A stretch of DNA of 46,993 bases from the NCBI GenBank assembly GCA_029261835.1, contig JAJDAO010000104.1, forward strand, positions 1-46,993, given 5' to 3'. Numbering within the stretch: the stretch's first letter is position 1; every line of letters starts with the position of its first letter. A program made the position numbers and the translations under genes. This stretch comes from Deltaproteobacteria bacterium (GTDB lineage: Bacteria > Myxococcota_A > UBA9160 > UBA4427). Below are positions 9,147 through 17,534 of this stretch, piece after piece. The notes beneath the pieces are model-generated. The model searched no databases. It was not told the origin of the DNA and worked only from the letters and a program-made list of their open reading frames with translations.

Positions 9147-12100
9147 TAGCGATGACGGCAAATTCGAATTGACACCATTGAATGAACCTACTCCAGAGCC
9201 GCTTACCGGGAAGATGGGAGACCAAGAATTCGAACTTACTCCTGTGGGTGGTTCTGACACCAACGATGGCGGATTCGTAAATGGATTAAGTCAAGGGTTT
9301 CCTTCCGGCCTCATGGGAGTGGCTGCTGGCGTCAATACGGTAATGGAAGTAGTAGGTGGAGCCACAGGTATTGAAAGTCTGGAGCAAGCCGCAGGTTCCA
9401 ATCGTCGTTTCTGGAATACCAAGCGCAAGGACTTCCGCATGCCTGAGAGTGCGCAGGGCAACCTGTGGGAGGACCAATCATTGCTTTTAAACCCAGAATG
9501 GTGGGGCTATATGATAGGCGAAATGGCACCTTCTCTGGCCGCATCCGTTATCCCGGCGGTAGCTACAGCTAAATATATAAATATAGGCGGTAAGGCACTT
9601 AAAATGACCCCACAGATCGCATCCAAACTTGCGCGTCTTGGTGGTGCTGCTGCAGGCGGTCTTACTGGCGGTTCGCTTGAAGGTTCGTCTACATATCAGA
9701 CTGTACTCGACCAAGGTGGTACGCCGGAAGAAGCTCGTGATGCCTTCTATGCTATGACGGGCGCGTCTATGGTCCTCAATTCTGCGTCTAACTTCGTGGC
9801 CTTGGGCGGCGTAGGCACTGGTTGGATAAAGAAGGGTACAAAGTTCCTTGGTGCCGGTATGACTGAAAGTATCACGGAGTGGTTGGAAGAACCAGCCGAA
9901 GCGGTGATTTTGGGCGAAGACGTGGTACAGGCCATGAAGGACGGCCTGAACGTAATACCTCCATCCTTTCTGCTTGGCATGGGTGGAGGTGCAGTTGCAT
10001 CGCAGGAACACATAGAAGGTTCTGCCGGTAAATTTCTTATCGACAAGATAAAAAACCAGCAGGGTGCGGTAGGTTTAGACATCACCAAACCGGCCCCACG
10101 CGCCCCTATGTTCTTCTCTAAACTTCAAGATACTCTCAAGACAGCTTTTCCCGGTAAGCGTGCCAACGCTCAAGATATTATGAACATGATCAACCCCAAA
10201 AAGGGGGCGGTCAAAGAAGAGGAGGTATACTGGTCAGAGGTTATCCCGTTCCTAGAGGAACACAAGGAGCGCGGCGAAAAGGTCGAGATGGCCGAACTCC
10301 AAGACCTTCTGCTTGCCAACCAAATACAAGTTAATGACGTATGGAACGCACAATCGTCCACTAGGGGTTTTGATATAGAAGCTGATAACGTATCCGAGCT
10401 TATTTTAGGCGCTAGAGGTGAACAACTTCATGGTATGACAGATGATCAATTTGAGGCTGAATATATAGATTTTATGCAGATGCCTGATGATCAAGTGTAT
10501 CTCACAGCAGGTAATGTAAGTGAAGAAGAAATGCGTACTCGACTTAAGGAAGACCACCCAGACCCCGGAGCTGTGGACGAGTTGGATATAGTGCAGTTAA
10601 AAGCCGAATTTGTAACTCAGTTCGGTACAAATCGTGATGCTATGTTTGACGAGTTGATGGAAGCACACGCTGACATGCTTGGGGAGATGAGACACGGCAA
10701 TCTTCTGGACGAAGCGGAAGCTATGGGCCTTCGACCGGAAGGCGAACTCGAACCCGGCAGTGAAAACATTGTAAATAAAATAGAGGCTGGACGTCTTCTT
10801 GGTACGGCTGGTGTTGACCCCCGTGGTATGGACACTGCAGAACTTTCCACAGCTTTATTCAATGCTACGGGCAAACAATACCAAGTTAGTGATACTGATA
10901 TAAAACCCACGCGTCATAAAGAGTATGCCGTACCGGGAGAAAAATCCAACTACCGTGAACTCTTGCTTACCATTGATGGCATAACGGACCCCAAAACCAG
11001 TAAAGATCTGGCTTTTTCCCAACCCTTACATTTCGAAGGTCATAACTTTGTAGCCAGTGTCCGCATGACAGAGCGCACCAATGATGAAGGTGAACGTGTA
11101 CTCTTCATAGACGAATTACAATCTGATTGGCACCGCGAAAGCCAAGATATAAAAGAAGCAGCAGAATTACACCCTCTTCGTCCGGCGGCCAAGGCCGTGC
11201 TAGATTGGTATTATTCAAAAGTAAAACCCCATAGCCCTGACGCTCCTGATATTACAATCCAAGAGTTAGAGGCTTTTGACCCAAACATCTTAACAGGGCT
11301 TCCGGCTGGGTTATTCGCCAAACTGGATAAAGGCACATCTGCACTTGATTTACCCGAACGCGGTGATCTATACCAAGAGTTAATAGCATCTCATGATGCG
11401 GCGCGTGAACAATACAATAAAATAGAGCCGCCGTTCAGCAAGTGGTGGGAATTAGCAACGAAACGTCTCCTCCGGCTTGCGGCAGAAGAAGGGTACGACC
11501 GTATAGCGTTCGCCAATGCAGACCAAATCGCAGATATATGGAATTCACGTAGATTTATCAAAGACATAGAGTATAGGAAAAACACCGATGGGACATATGA
11601 TATCGATTTTATAGACCCAATTGACGATAATTTATATCTATCTGGGTCATTAAGTAACGTCAAAAAAGAGAAGTTAGAAAGCAAAATAGGTAAAGATCTG
11701 GCAGAAAGGATTGTCATAAACAAAGGGGCCACTAGAGTAGATCAAACTACATTTGCCTTGCAGGGTAAAGAACAGATCTTAGGCGGTAAGGGGTTCGATG
11801 ATATCTATGATAAAAAGGTGCCACAATTCCTCAAGAAGACGGCCAAACGTCTTAAACTCAAGATGGAGCCGACTCATATATCAGACCTCTATCGCCATAG
11901 CCACTCTGGTGAAACTCGTGTTACTAACCCTAAATTGTCAGGTACGCCCGAAGGTATAACAGATGAAGATAAATTCGATGTAACAGGTAAAATACAAAAA
12001 GCTCTTAATTGGTCAGTCAAAGTCAATGATGCTTTAAAGAAAGGTGTACTGGAAGAATCGCAGGAGCTTTATGTCGGGGTCGATCTGGTCAAGGCTGCAG

Positions 12101-14445
12101 AATTTCTTACCGGCAAGGTCCCCGGGTGGAAAGAATTCTGGACAACATTTTCCTCTATACCACAGCGTGAAGTGTTGCTCAATGCCAGATATCGTCAATT
12201 CGGAGATATAGCCAAAGCAGAAGATATTATTAAGCGTATCACGGGCAGTCTTGAAAATCTGCCAATAGAGGTAAGGAAAGATGTCTTCCGGTTCCTTGAC
12301 GGCCAGATCGCAGATATTGATCTTGCGCCGGAGATAAGGAAGACGGCCCGTTCAATAAAGGAACGTACCAAGACCATAGGCAAGATGCTAGTTAAACGCG
12401 GTATTATTTCGCAACAGACCTACGAAGAACACGAAGGCGAATACGTACATTATATGTATGCACGTCATATCTTGGGCGAAGACGGCGATGCTGGTCCTAA
12501 TCCGTCTACCGGAAGGATGGACCGCTCCTATACGATTGCCCGTAATCCTAATCTCACCGAAACGCAAAAGAAGGAACTTGGCCTTATCGAGGATGCTTTT
12601 GTTGCCGTGCCCGTTGGTCTTGGCAAAGCTCTGACCGATATTGCTAAATTCGACTATCTGCAGGCAATTGCCGACAACCCGGATTGGATATGGGTACCTT
12701 CTACAGTAGAGGTTCCCGGTGAACCGCAGACCTATCAAGATATGGCTTCTGCAGACCAACGTGCACAATCATTAAATAAAGCGTTAGACCACGAAGTATA
12801 CGAAGCCGGAAGGATAGACGACGATTACGTACTTATAGATACTCTTACTGGCGAAATGCGAAGCCAAGTTATGGGTATCGGTGCTCTGGCCAAAGAGACC
12901 GAAATATACAGGCAGCTTAAGGAGCAATTGCCAGACAATCCTGACATAGACGCCAAATATCAGCGTCTCTCCGGTGCCTTAGAACGTGCAAAGCAGCAAA
13001 CTGGTAATATTCCTGCCGGTTATACCCAGATGCCAGTAAGTAAATCGTATGGGCCTCTTTCCGGTGCGTTCGTTAGGACGCCAATAGCTGGAGACCTTTT
13101 GCCGCTTGTAAGTAGTATGGTAGGAAGTGGTCTTCCCGGTTCCGTCCGTTCGTCTTGGCAGAAGATTAAAGAAGTCGAAGCCAAGGGTATGACTTATTTC
13201 AAGGTGGCCAAGGTTGCGCTTAACTTTCCAACATGGGTACGTAATGTAGGTTCTAACTTCATACAGAATAATCTACGTGGCCGCCCCCTTTACAAGATAC
13301 CAGGAGACGTTATTAATGCGGCACAATCTGTTAAGGCCAAGGACGCTCTATACGTACGGGCCAAAAGAAATGGCCTCTTCCAAACTAACTTCACCATAGC
13401 GGAGTTGGATTCAGTGATAAATGAGTTCAAAAAAGCTGACCCCAGCAAGTTCGAGACCGTAATGAGTTCGATCATGAGCGTGGCGCATCTATATGGCAAG
13501 ATAGACGATGTGGCCAAACATGCAATCTTTGTACAAATGATGAATGATGGATACTCAGAGTCTGAATCCGTAGCCGAAGCACAAAAGTGGGGTATGGATT
13601 ATACACTCGCTCCCCGTGCGGTAAAAGAGGTTAGGAGACATATAATACCATTTGCTTCCTACCAGTACAAGATCGCACCCCTGATATGGGAGTCGATGAA
13701 GAAGCGGCCTTGGGTAATTGGCAAGTATCTAGCTCTGCCTACTGTCGTTATGCCAGCCATTGCCAAGGAAATGCAAGACATTGACGAGGACGAATGGGAG
13801 AAACTCAAAAAAGATTTACCTCATTATATCAGGAAGCATGAAAGCTTTGTCGTCCTGCCGTTTAAGGACCCAGATGGAAGATGGCAGTGGGTTAACCTTG
13901 AATATTATTTCCCGTGGGGCAACTGGTTTGGCCTTTTCCGGGACTTCAAAGATGCTGATTTCGCAGAGCTGACTACAGACTTAGGGATAAGTAATCCGTT
14001 CCTAGACATATTTACGACGTTAAGGACTGCACGAAGCGGTAATCCTCCTAAAGATTCCTTCACCGGAAGACCTATCTTTAATCGTCTTGACCCACCCCAC
14101 ACTCAGGCAATTGCCATGACAGAATGGTTAGTCAATAAGTGGGCACCTTCTATGGTGACCCGATATGGAGCCGGTGGTTACACCCTTCGTATTGGTGAGA
14201 AGGATAAATGGGGAAGAACGATCACGCCTACACAAGCTGTTGGCCGTTGGTTTGGATTTAATGTCGTATCCGTGAGTCGAGCGCAAACGGCAGTACAGAA
14301 GGCTGGGAGAATCAAATCTCTCCGGGGAGACCTTATACAAAAGTTGCTGGACCCACAGGTCGATCAAAAAGAGAAAGACCGCGCAAGCAAGAAGTTTGGC
14401 GAAGCGGTACGCGAAATAGAAAGGGGCGAGTGGTGGGGGATTTAA
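9136..14445 (+). CDS. Giant internal virion protein with large-polyvalent-protein region
   Basis: 1769 aa, the largest protein of the phage. It starts at a TTG at 9136 with GGAGG five bases before; no better start lies near. Order: an acidic N terminus with two short repeats (FELTPLNEP, FELTPVGGS); hydrophobic Ala/Gly segments (about residues 130-200); a helical region; a region near residues 600-790 with NYRELLLTI, VLFIDELQSDWH and LAAEEGYDRIAF, which matches the domain shared by phage large polyvalent proteins; and a long helical C terminus (residues 900-1769). Such proteins are packaged and injected. By position it is the third ejection protein. The polyvalent region may be an effector domain; its activity is unknown. 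Confidence 0.7.
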   Translation: MVLNSDDGKFELTPLNEPTPEPLTGKMGDQEFELTPVGGSDTNDGGFVNGLSQGFPSGLMGVAAGVNTVMEVVGGATGIESLEQAAGSNRRFWNTKRKDFRMPESAQGNLWEDQSLLLNPEWWGYMIGEMAPSLAASVIPAVATAKYINIGGKALKMTPQIASKLARLGGAAAGGLTGGSLEGSSTYQTVLDQGGTPEEARDAFYAMTGASMVLNSASNFVALGGVGTGWIKKGTKFLGAGMTESITEWLEEPAEAVILGEDVVQAMKDGLNVIPPSFLLGMGGGAVASQEHIEGSAGKFLIDKIKNQQGAVGLDITKPAPRAPMFFSKLQDTLKTAFPGKRANAQDIMNMINPKKGAVKEEEVYWSEVIPFLEEHKERGEKVEMAELQDLLLANQIQVNDVWNAQSSTRGFDIEADNVSELILGARGEQLHGMTDDQFEAEYIDFMQMPDDQVYLTAGNVSEEEMRTRLKEDHPDPGAVDELDIVQLKAEFVTQFGTNRDAMFDELMEAHADMLGEMRHGNLLDEAEAMGLRPEGELEPGSENIVNKIEAGRLLGTAGVDPRGMDTAELSTALFNATGKQYQVSDTDIKPTRHKEYAVPGEKSNYRELLLTIDGITDPKTSKDLAFSQPLHFEGHNFVASVRMTERTNDEGERVLFIDELQSDWHRESQDIKEAAELHPLRPAAKAVLDWYYSKVKPHSPDAPDITIQELEAFDPNILTGLPAGLFAKLDKGTSALDLPERGDLYQELIASHDAAREQYNKIEPPFSKWWELATKRLLRLAAEEGYDRIAFANADQIADIWNSRRFIKDIEYRKNTDGTYDIDFIDPIDDNLYLSGSLSNVKKEKLESKIGKDLAERIVINKGATRVDQTTFALQGKEQILGGKGFDDIYDKKVPQFLKKTAKRLKLKMEPTHISDLYRHSHSGETRVTNPKLSGTPEGITDEDKFDVTGKIQKALNWSVKVNDALKKGVLEESQELYVGVDLVKAAEFLTGKVPGWKEFWTTFSSIPQREVLLNARYRQFGDIAKAEDIIKRITGSLENLPIEVRKDVFRFLDGQIADIDLAPEIRKTARSIKERTKTIGKMLVKRGIISQQTYEEHEGEYVHYMYARHILGEDGDAGPNPSTGRMDRSYTIARNPNLTETQKKELGLIEDAFVAVPVGLGKALTDIAKFDYLQAIADNPDWIWVPSTVEVPGEPQTYQDMASADQRAQSLNKALDHEVYEAGRIDDDYVLIDTLTGEMRSQVMGIGALAKETEIYRQLKEQLPDNPDIDAKYQRLSGALERAKQQTGNIPAGYTQMPVSKSYGPLSGAFVRTPIAGDLLPLVSSMVGSGLPGSVRSSWQKIKEVEAKGMTYFKVAKVALNFPTWVRNVGSNFIQNNLRGRPLYKIPGDVINAAQSVKAKDALYVRAKRNGLFQTNFTIAELDSVINEFKKADPSKFETVMSSIMSVAHLYGKIDDVAKHAIFVQMMNDGYSESESVAEAQKWGMDYTLAPRAVKEVRRHIIPFASYQYKIAPLIWESMKKRPWVIGKYLALPTVVMPAIAKEMQDIDEDEWEKLKKDLPHYIRKHESFVVLPFKDPDGRWQWVNLEYYFPWGNWFGLFRDFKDADFAELTTDLGISNPFLDIFTTLRTARSGNPPKDSFTGRPIFNRLDPPHTQAIAMTEWLVNKWAPSMVTRYGAGGYTLRIGEKDKWGRTITPTQAVGRWFGFNVVSVSRAQTAVQKAGRIKSLRGDLIQKLLDPQVDQKEKDRASKKFGEAVREIERGEWWGI

Positions 14446-14807
14446 GCGAACATTTTAGTATGGACGAATTTCTTTGTAATTGTGCCGGCAACTGCGAGTG
14501 GAAGGACCCAAACAAGATCGATGTAGAATTTATTGTGAAAATGGAAAAATTGCGCGCCCTATATGGCAAACCGATACACATAAATAGTGGGCTTCGCTGT
14601 CCAGCTTGGAATGAAAAGCACCATAGCAAACCCACCAGCTCCCATATCAAGGGTTGCGCTGGCGACTTACGCGTCTCTGATAATGGGGAGCGGTGGGCCT
14701 TGGTGAAAGCTGCTATGGTTGTCTTCCGTCGCGTTGGCGTCGAGGGAAGATTTTTACATGTAGATTCGGATGACGCTAAACCTCAGGACCGCATGTGGGT
14801 ATATTAA
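14430..14807 (+). CDS. Peptidase M15 endolysin (D-Ala-D-Ala carboxypeptidase-like)
   Basis: 125 aa. The M15/VanY-type zinc site is visible: INSGLRCPAWNE, then SSHIKGCAGDL (His72, Asp79), then FLHVDSD (His110). These proteins cut peptide cross-links in murein, so this is the lysis endolysin. An unusual N-terminal cluster, Cys16, Cys18 and Cys22, precedes the domain. It starts with GTG at 14430, overlaps the giant protein stop by 16 nt and has AAGGGG upstream. It is the last gene of the rightward arm; its stop overlaps the stop of the convergent gene. Confidence 0.85.
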   Translation: MVGDLSEHFSMDEFLCNCAGNCEWKDPNKIDVEFIVKMEKLRALYGKPIHINSGLRCPAWNEKHHSKPTSSHIKGCAGDLRVSDNGERWALVKAAMVVFRRVGVEGRFLHVDSDDAKPQDRMWVY

Positions 14808-14992
14808 TCCCAATGCACACTATTACTTGATCTATAATCATATTCTTTTTCGGCAGCTTCGGCCAAATCTGATTTTCGTGAATCCTTGTTATCTGCGAAT
14901 TCTTCAAATAGCCATGCAAGATATTTAGACGGTATTTCTTCTAGAGTTTTACTCTCGTGTTTACCAAACCAAATCTTATCTGTGCACTCCAT
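14804..14992 (-). CDS. ExoX C-terminal-like / DUF3820-like small protein
   Basis: 62 aa. The opening (KIWFGKHESKTLEEIPSKYL) matches the small FGK-x-G-x4-P-x2-YL-xWL module seen at the C terminus of ExoX-like exonucleases and in stand-alone DUF3820 proteins. Function is unknown; the module is usually linked to DNA metabolism. The ATG is preceded by AAAGGAGAAGGGC. It is the last gene of the leftward arm. Confidence 0.7.
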   Translation of the reverse strand: MECTDKIWFGKHESKTLEEIPSKYLAWLFEEFADNKDSRKSDLAEAAEKEYDYRSSNSVHWD

Positions 14993-15005
14993 GCCCTTCT
15001 CCTTT

Positions 15006-15042
15006 CGTTTTAAAACGCCCAGACCCTGTGAGGGTACCCCTC
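15006..15042. promoter_or_regulatory. Palindrome and two alternative hairpins in the last intercistronic gap
   Basis: CGTTTTAAAACG at 15006-15017 is a perfect 12-bp palindrome. Next to it, ACCCT/AGGGT (15023-15027 with 15031-15035) and GAGGG/CCCTC (15030-15034 with 15038-15042) share the same AGGG, so only one hairpin can form at a time. No T-run follows on the minus strand, so this is not a classical terminator. It may be an operator, processing site or attenuator before the last leftward gene. Confidence 0.4.
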
Positions 15043-15092
15043 GACCCGTTTCCGTTTAACGACGAGGCAAGAAGATATATCCTTTGGGGGTT

Positions 15093-15632
15093 CTAGCGTA
15101 CTGAGATAACCTCATCTTCATATATCCGGACACCCGGAATGGCCCTTATACCGCCGTCTACTGCCGCTTTGATCTTCTTCTCGTCCGGTATCATGTAGTC
15201 TGCCGGTACCTTGGAAGCGTCCTCAACTTCAAAAATCCACCGGAAGGATGACCCTACAGTCTTACCCCCCTTGGTCTTCTTGGGCGGCTCGATTGTTGAC
15301 GGTGCGAGATCGTCTTCGTTCTCTTGCTCTGCCAAACGTACGGCGGCCCGGTATGCTTTGATCGCCTCTTTGATGGACTTTTCGGTCTTGTCCACTCTGC
15401 CACTGTATTGTTTGAAGAACGCATTGATATCCTTCACGTGTTTGTTGAGTGGTTGTACGAAGAATTTACGTTGTGTCTCAAGATTCTTCCGGGCTTCGAC
15501 CACGAGCGCCAATTTTTCGCTTGCTGTGACTTCTTCTTCCGGTGTACTTATTGTTACGTGAAGTGAAAACTTTTCCAGTTTCGTGATCTTGCCTTTTGTA
15601 GCTGTACTTACTTCAAGCTTCTCTTCCGTCAT
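15093..15632 (-). CDS. Coiled-coil recombination-cluster protein of unknown function
   Basis: 179 aa from the ATG at 15632, chosen because GGGAGG lies five bases upstream; the longer frame has no SD. Residues 45-110 form a charged long helix (EKLALVVEARKNLETQRK; DKTEKSIKEAIKAYR), followed by a Pro/Lys linker and a compact C-terminal domain ending IPGVRIYEDEVISVR. That architecture is common next to Cas4/RecB-type nucleases in phage recombination clusters, but its biochemical role is not known to me. It overlaps the upstream nuclease stop by 4 nt. Confidence 0.7.
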   Translation of the reverse strand: MTEEKLEVSTATKGKITKLEKFSLHVTISTPEEEVTASEKLALVVEARKNLETQRKFFVQPLNKHVKDINAFFKQYSGRVDKTEKSIKEAIKAYRAAVRLAEQENEDDLAPSTIEPPKKTKGGKTVGSSFRWIFEVEDASKVPADYMIPDEKKIKAAVDGGIRAIPGVRIYEDEVISVR

Positions 15633-16285
15633 TTTGGCCTCCCTATATTTTTGTTCCATCGCCAATAATTGGCCAATCCACAGTATGCCTTCCAATCATA
15701 ATCAAGGTCCGCAACCGGAAACTCCTTTATTTTGATCGCTTTGCTCTGGTCCGCTGTCACCGGGATAATTAACCGGCGAAGAAGTTGCTCCGGTTTAATA
15801 CTCGTGCAATCCAAAGCCAAATTACGATAAGCGGCAGTTTGCATACGTGCTATAGGTTTAATCTTTCCGGTCTTGATGTCTCCGATGGTATAGATTTCGT
15901 CGCCCTTCATTCTAAGTATGAAGTCAAGCTGCCCGGCTACCCGCATATTTTTGTGGTATACCATTTCCTCTGCGCCTATTACGTCGGCAACAAAATCGTT
16001 AAGCCAACGTTCAAACCAAAGGGCCGCCTTACAGTACATATGATTCTTATAATCTTCGGCGGTCTTCTCACCAAGGGCGATTCGCTCGCAAATCTTATGT
16101 ATCTTGGTCCCTCTGGCGCTGGCGTCATCCAAGACTTGCTTGGCTTTGGCTTTACCTACCTTCTTCTGCCATTGTGCGAGACCATGGACCGGGAGAATGT
16201 TAAAGACACTGGTAACACCAATATACCTACCACCATCTATAACATAATATCGGTCTCCGTCTATGAATTCATATTTAGGTTCCAC
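15629..16285 (-). CDS. PD-(D/E)XK exonuclease, Cas4/RecB-like
   Basis: 218 aa. The nuclease signature is visible: GTKIHKICE in the N-terminal helix, GQLDFI carrying the first Asp, GDIKTGK carrying the D-x-K pair, and QTAAYRNLAL with the following Gln/Tyr motif. This is the RecB/Cas4 arrangement used for DNA end processing in recombination. It starts at the GTG at 16285, nine bases after AGGAGG; an earlier in-frame GTG at 16309 has no SD. I do not see four Cys positioned for an Fe-S cluster. It probably works with the RecA-like protein and resolvase nearby. Confidence 0.8.
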   Translation of the reverse strand: MEPKYEFIDGDRYYVIDGGRYIGVTSVFNILPVHGLAQWQKKVGKAKAKQVLDDASARGTKIHKICERIALGEKTAEDYKNHMYCKAALWFERWLNDFVADVIGAEEMVYHKNMRVAGQLDFILRMKGDEIYTIGDIKTGKIKPIARMQTAAYRNLALDCTSIKPEQLLRRLIIPVTADQSKAIKIKEFPVADLDYDWKAYCGLANYWRWNKNIGRPK

Positions 16286-16628
16286 TGGCAAAATCCTCCT
16301 TGGGTTCACTATGTACTCTCTTCCGGTTCTCTTCGAATTCCTCCATCATAGCGGCCCCGATGACACAGAAATTGGCAAGGTCCATGCATCGGGACCGGAT
16401 AGATTCCCCGCCACTATCGCCCGTATGGACGTAATGGAGAATGGCGTTGAAGTGTTTACGCATGAAGATCGCCCAAGTTTGTTCCGGCCCGACGCCGATG
16501 TCGTCGTTCTCCATGAAGTTCTGAAATTGATTTTCACCGTGGGCATACGCATCGCCTTTGTGATGTAGTAATGTTTTTTGATCGCGCATAAAGTCTGCTG
16601 AGTATTTTTTAAAATCGTCTCTATGCAT
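16275..16628 (-). CDS. Nmad1/DUF1599-like all-alpha protein
   Basis: 117 aa from the ATG at 16628 (SD GGAGGG, spacer 5). The conserved order LLHHKGDAYAH...NQFQNF...GPEQTW...KHFNAI...SIRSRCMDLANF fits the DUF1599 family, which is related to all-alpha NTP pyrophosphohydrolases and has been named nucleotide-modification-associated domain 1. The exact reaction is not established. In this genome it may belong to the modified-purine pathway. It overlaps both neighbours by a few bases. Confidence 0.6.
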   Translation of the reverse strand: MHRDDFKKYSADFMRDQKTLLHHKGDAYAHGENQFQNFMENDDIGVGPEQTWAIFMRKHFNAILHYVHTGDSGGESIRSRCMDLANFCVIGAAMMEEFEENRKRVHSEPKEDFASGT

Positions 16629-17079
16629 CTTTACCCTCCTTGTATATGCTCGGCCACAACATTGTGGCAATATTATCTATCGGAAACAGAGCGTATAGGT
16701 CGCCTTCATTGTCTCGGAGAAACCCATGTGGCCGGTCCAGCACGTCCATCGTCCGTTTACACCATTTTTCGTGAAGAACACAGTAATCTTTACCGTCGCT
16801 ATTGAAGATCACCAACCTTCTGTCAGCAAGTATAGCACGAAGTACCGTCGGATTCTTGAACACCTTCTCTATAGTGATTTGTACCCGGTCTTTGCATTCT
16901 ATCTCTAACCGGAAAGGGCCATCCAGCCGCATTACGTCACCGGGAACATGGCCTCCTCCAGACTGTGGCGTACGTTTGAACTCCATGTTAAGCAATTCAC
17001 TGAGCTTTCTTGCCACTCTTCTTTCGTGCGTTTTTCCCTTTCTGCAAGATTTTTTGCCTACTTTTGAGAAATCTGCCAT
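16621..17079 (-). CDS. Holliday-junction-resolvase-like nuclease (PD-(D/E)XK)
   Basis: 152 aa. The N-terminal part KGKTHERRVARKL, then SGGGHVPGDVM (the Asp) and FRLEIECKDR (the E-x-K), is the resolvase/VRR-type PD-(D/E)XK core. The first 16 residues are Lys-rich. It probably resolves branched replication or recombination intermediates before packaging. The SD AGGAG lies nine bases before the ATG, inside the 3' end of the upstream gene, which overlaps by 83 nt. Confidence 0.75.
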   Translation of the reverse strand: MADFSKVGKKSCRKGKTHERRVARKLSELLNMEFKRTPQSGGGHVPGDVMRLDGPFRLEIECKDRVQITIEKVFKNPTVLRAILADRRLVIFNSDGKDYCVLHEKWCKRTMDVLDRPHGFLRDNEGDLYALFPIDNIATMLWPSIYKEGKDA

Positions 17080-17275
17080 CTGTTTTATCTCCTATTTCTA
17101 TTATGATTTCGTCCGTGCGTTGACATTCTTCCGGTCGGATGTCTTTCCACATATCGTACTTGAACCCGCACCGGCAGAAATTTTCTACGTCAGGGTAGCA
17201 TATGCTCGGCTTAAATGGACACCATTCGCACAGGTGTTTATCTCTCAGTTTTACTTGATACGTCAATTTTTTCAT
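16997..17275 (-). CDS. Cys-rich small protein of unknown function
   Basis: 92 aa. Cysteines fall as CEWC, CYP, CRCG and C (residues 16-51), which suggests a zinc or Fe-S site; the C-terminal third is Lys/Arg-rich. The ATG has GGAG seven bases before. It overlaps the MazG-like gene by 38 nt and the resolvase by 83 nt, both out of frame. The SD and fold-like Cys pattern argue it is real. No family is recognised. Confidence 0.6.
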   Translation of the reverse strand: MKKLTYQVKLRDKHLCEWCPFKPSICYPDVENFCRCGFKYDMWKDIRPEECQRTDEIIIEIGDKTDGRFLKSRQKILQKGKNARKKSGKKAQ

Positions 17276-17534
17276 CTAATTGCTCCAGCCAAGCCACGCA
17301 AACTGTGGCTATCTGTACAAGTTCGCCCCGGAGGAGATGAGGTTTGTCTTCTACGATCTCCTTTGCTGCTTCGCCCACTTCTTCCGCCAAAATAGATAAC
17401 CATTTTTCTGGGGAATGGTCTTTTACGCCCCACTTGTTGTCTTGTTCTATCCGTTCAATCACTATTCTATCGAAGATCGGACTTGATCTGCTGTAGTATG
17501 CCTCCACTAGTGGGTGTTGTGAATTTTGTTCCAT
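17238..17534 (-). CDS. MazG-like nucleotide pyrophosphohydrolase (candidate MazZ)
   Basis: 98 aa. The MazG fold pattern is clear: RIEQDNKWG, then WLSILAEEVGEAAKEI (metal-binding Glu residues near 51-55), then LRGELVQIATVCVAWLE. These enzymes hydrolyse NTP or dNTP to NMP and pyrophosphate. In Z-genome phages the MazG relative MazZ makes dGMP, the substrate of PurZ, so with PurZ at 26004 that is the likeliest role; sequence alone does not prove substrate choice. The ATG at 17534 overlaps the RecA-like gene by 68 nt; the SD is distant (14 nt), so a later GTG is possible. Confidence 0.75.
   Translation of the reverse strand: MEQNSQHPLVEAYYSRSSPIFDRIVIERIEQDNKWGVKDHSPEKWLSILAEEVGEAAKEIVEDKPHLLRGELVQIATVCVAWLEQLDEKIDVSSKTER

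Noticed and set aside
9168..9173. TTGACA inside the giant ejection gene
   Set aside because: No matching -10 at 16-18 bp; coding sequence.
15785..16351. 188-aa open frame on the plus strand
   Set aside because: Shadow of the PD-(D/E)XK nuclease gene, whose motifs are clear on the minus strand.
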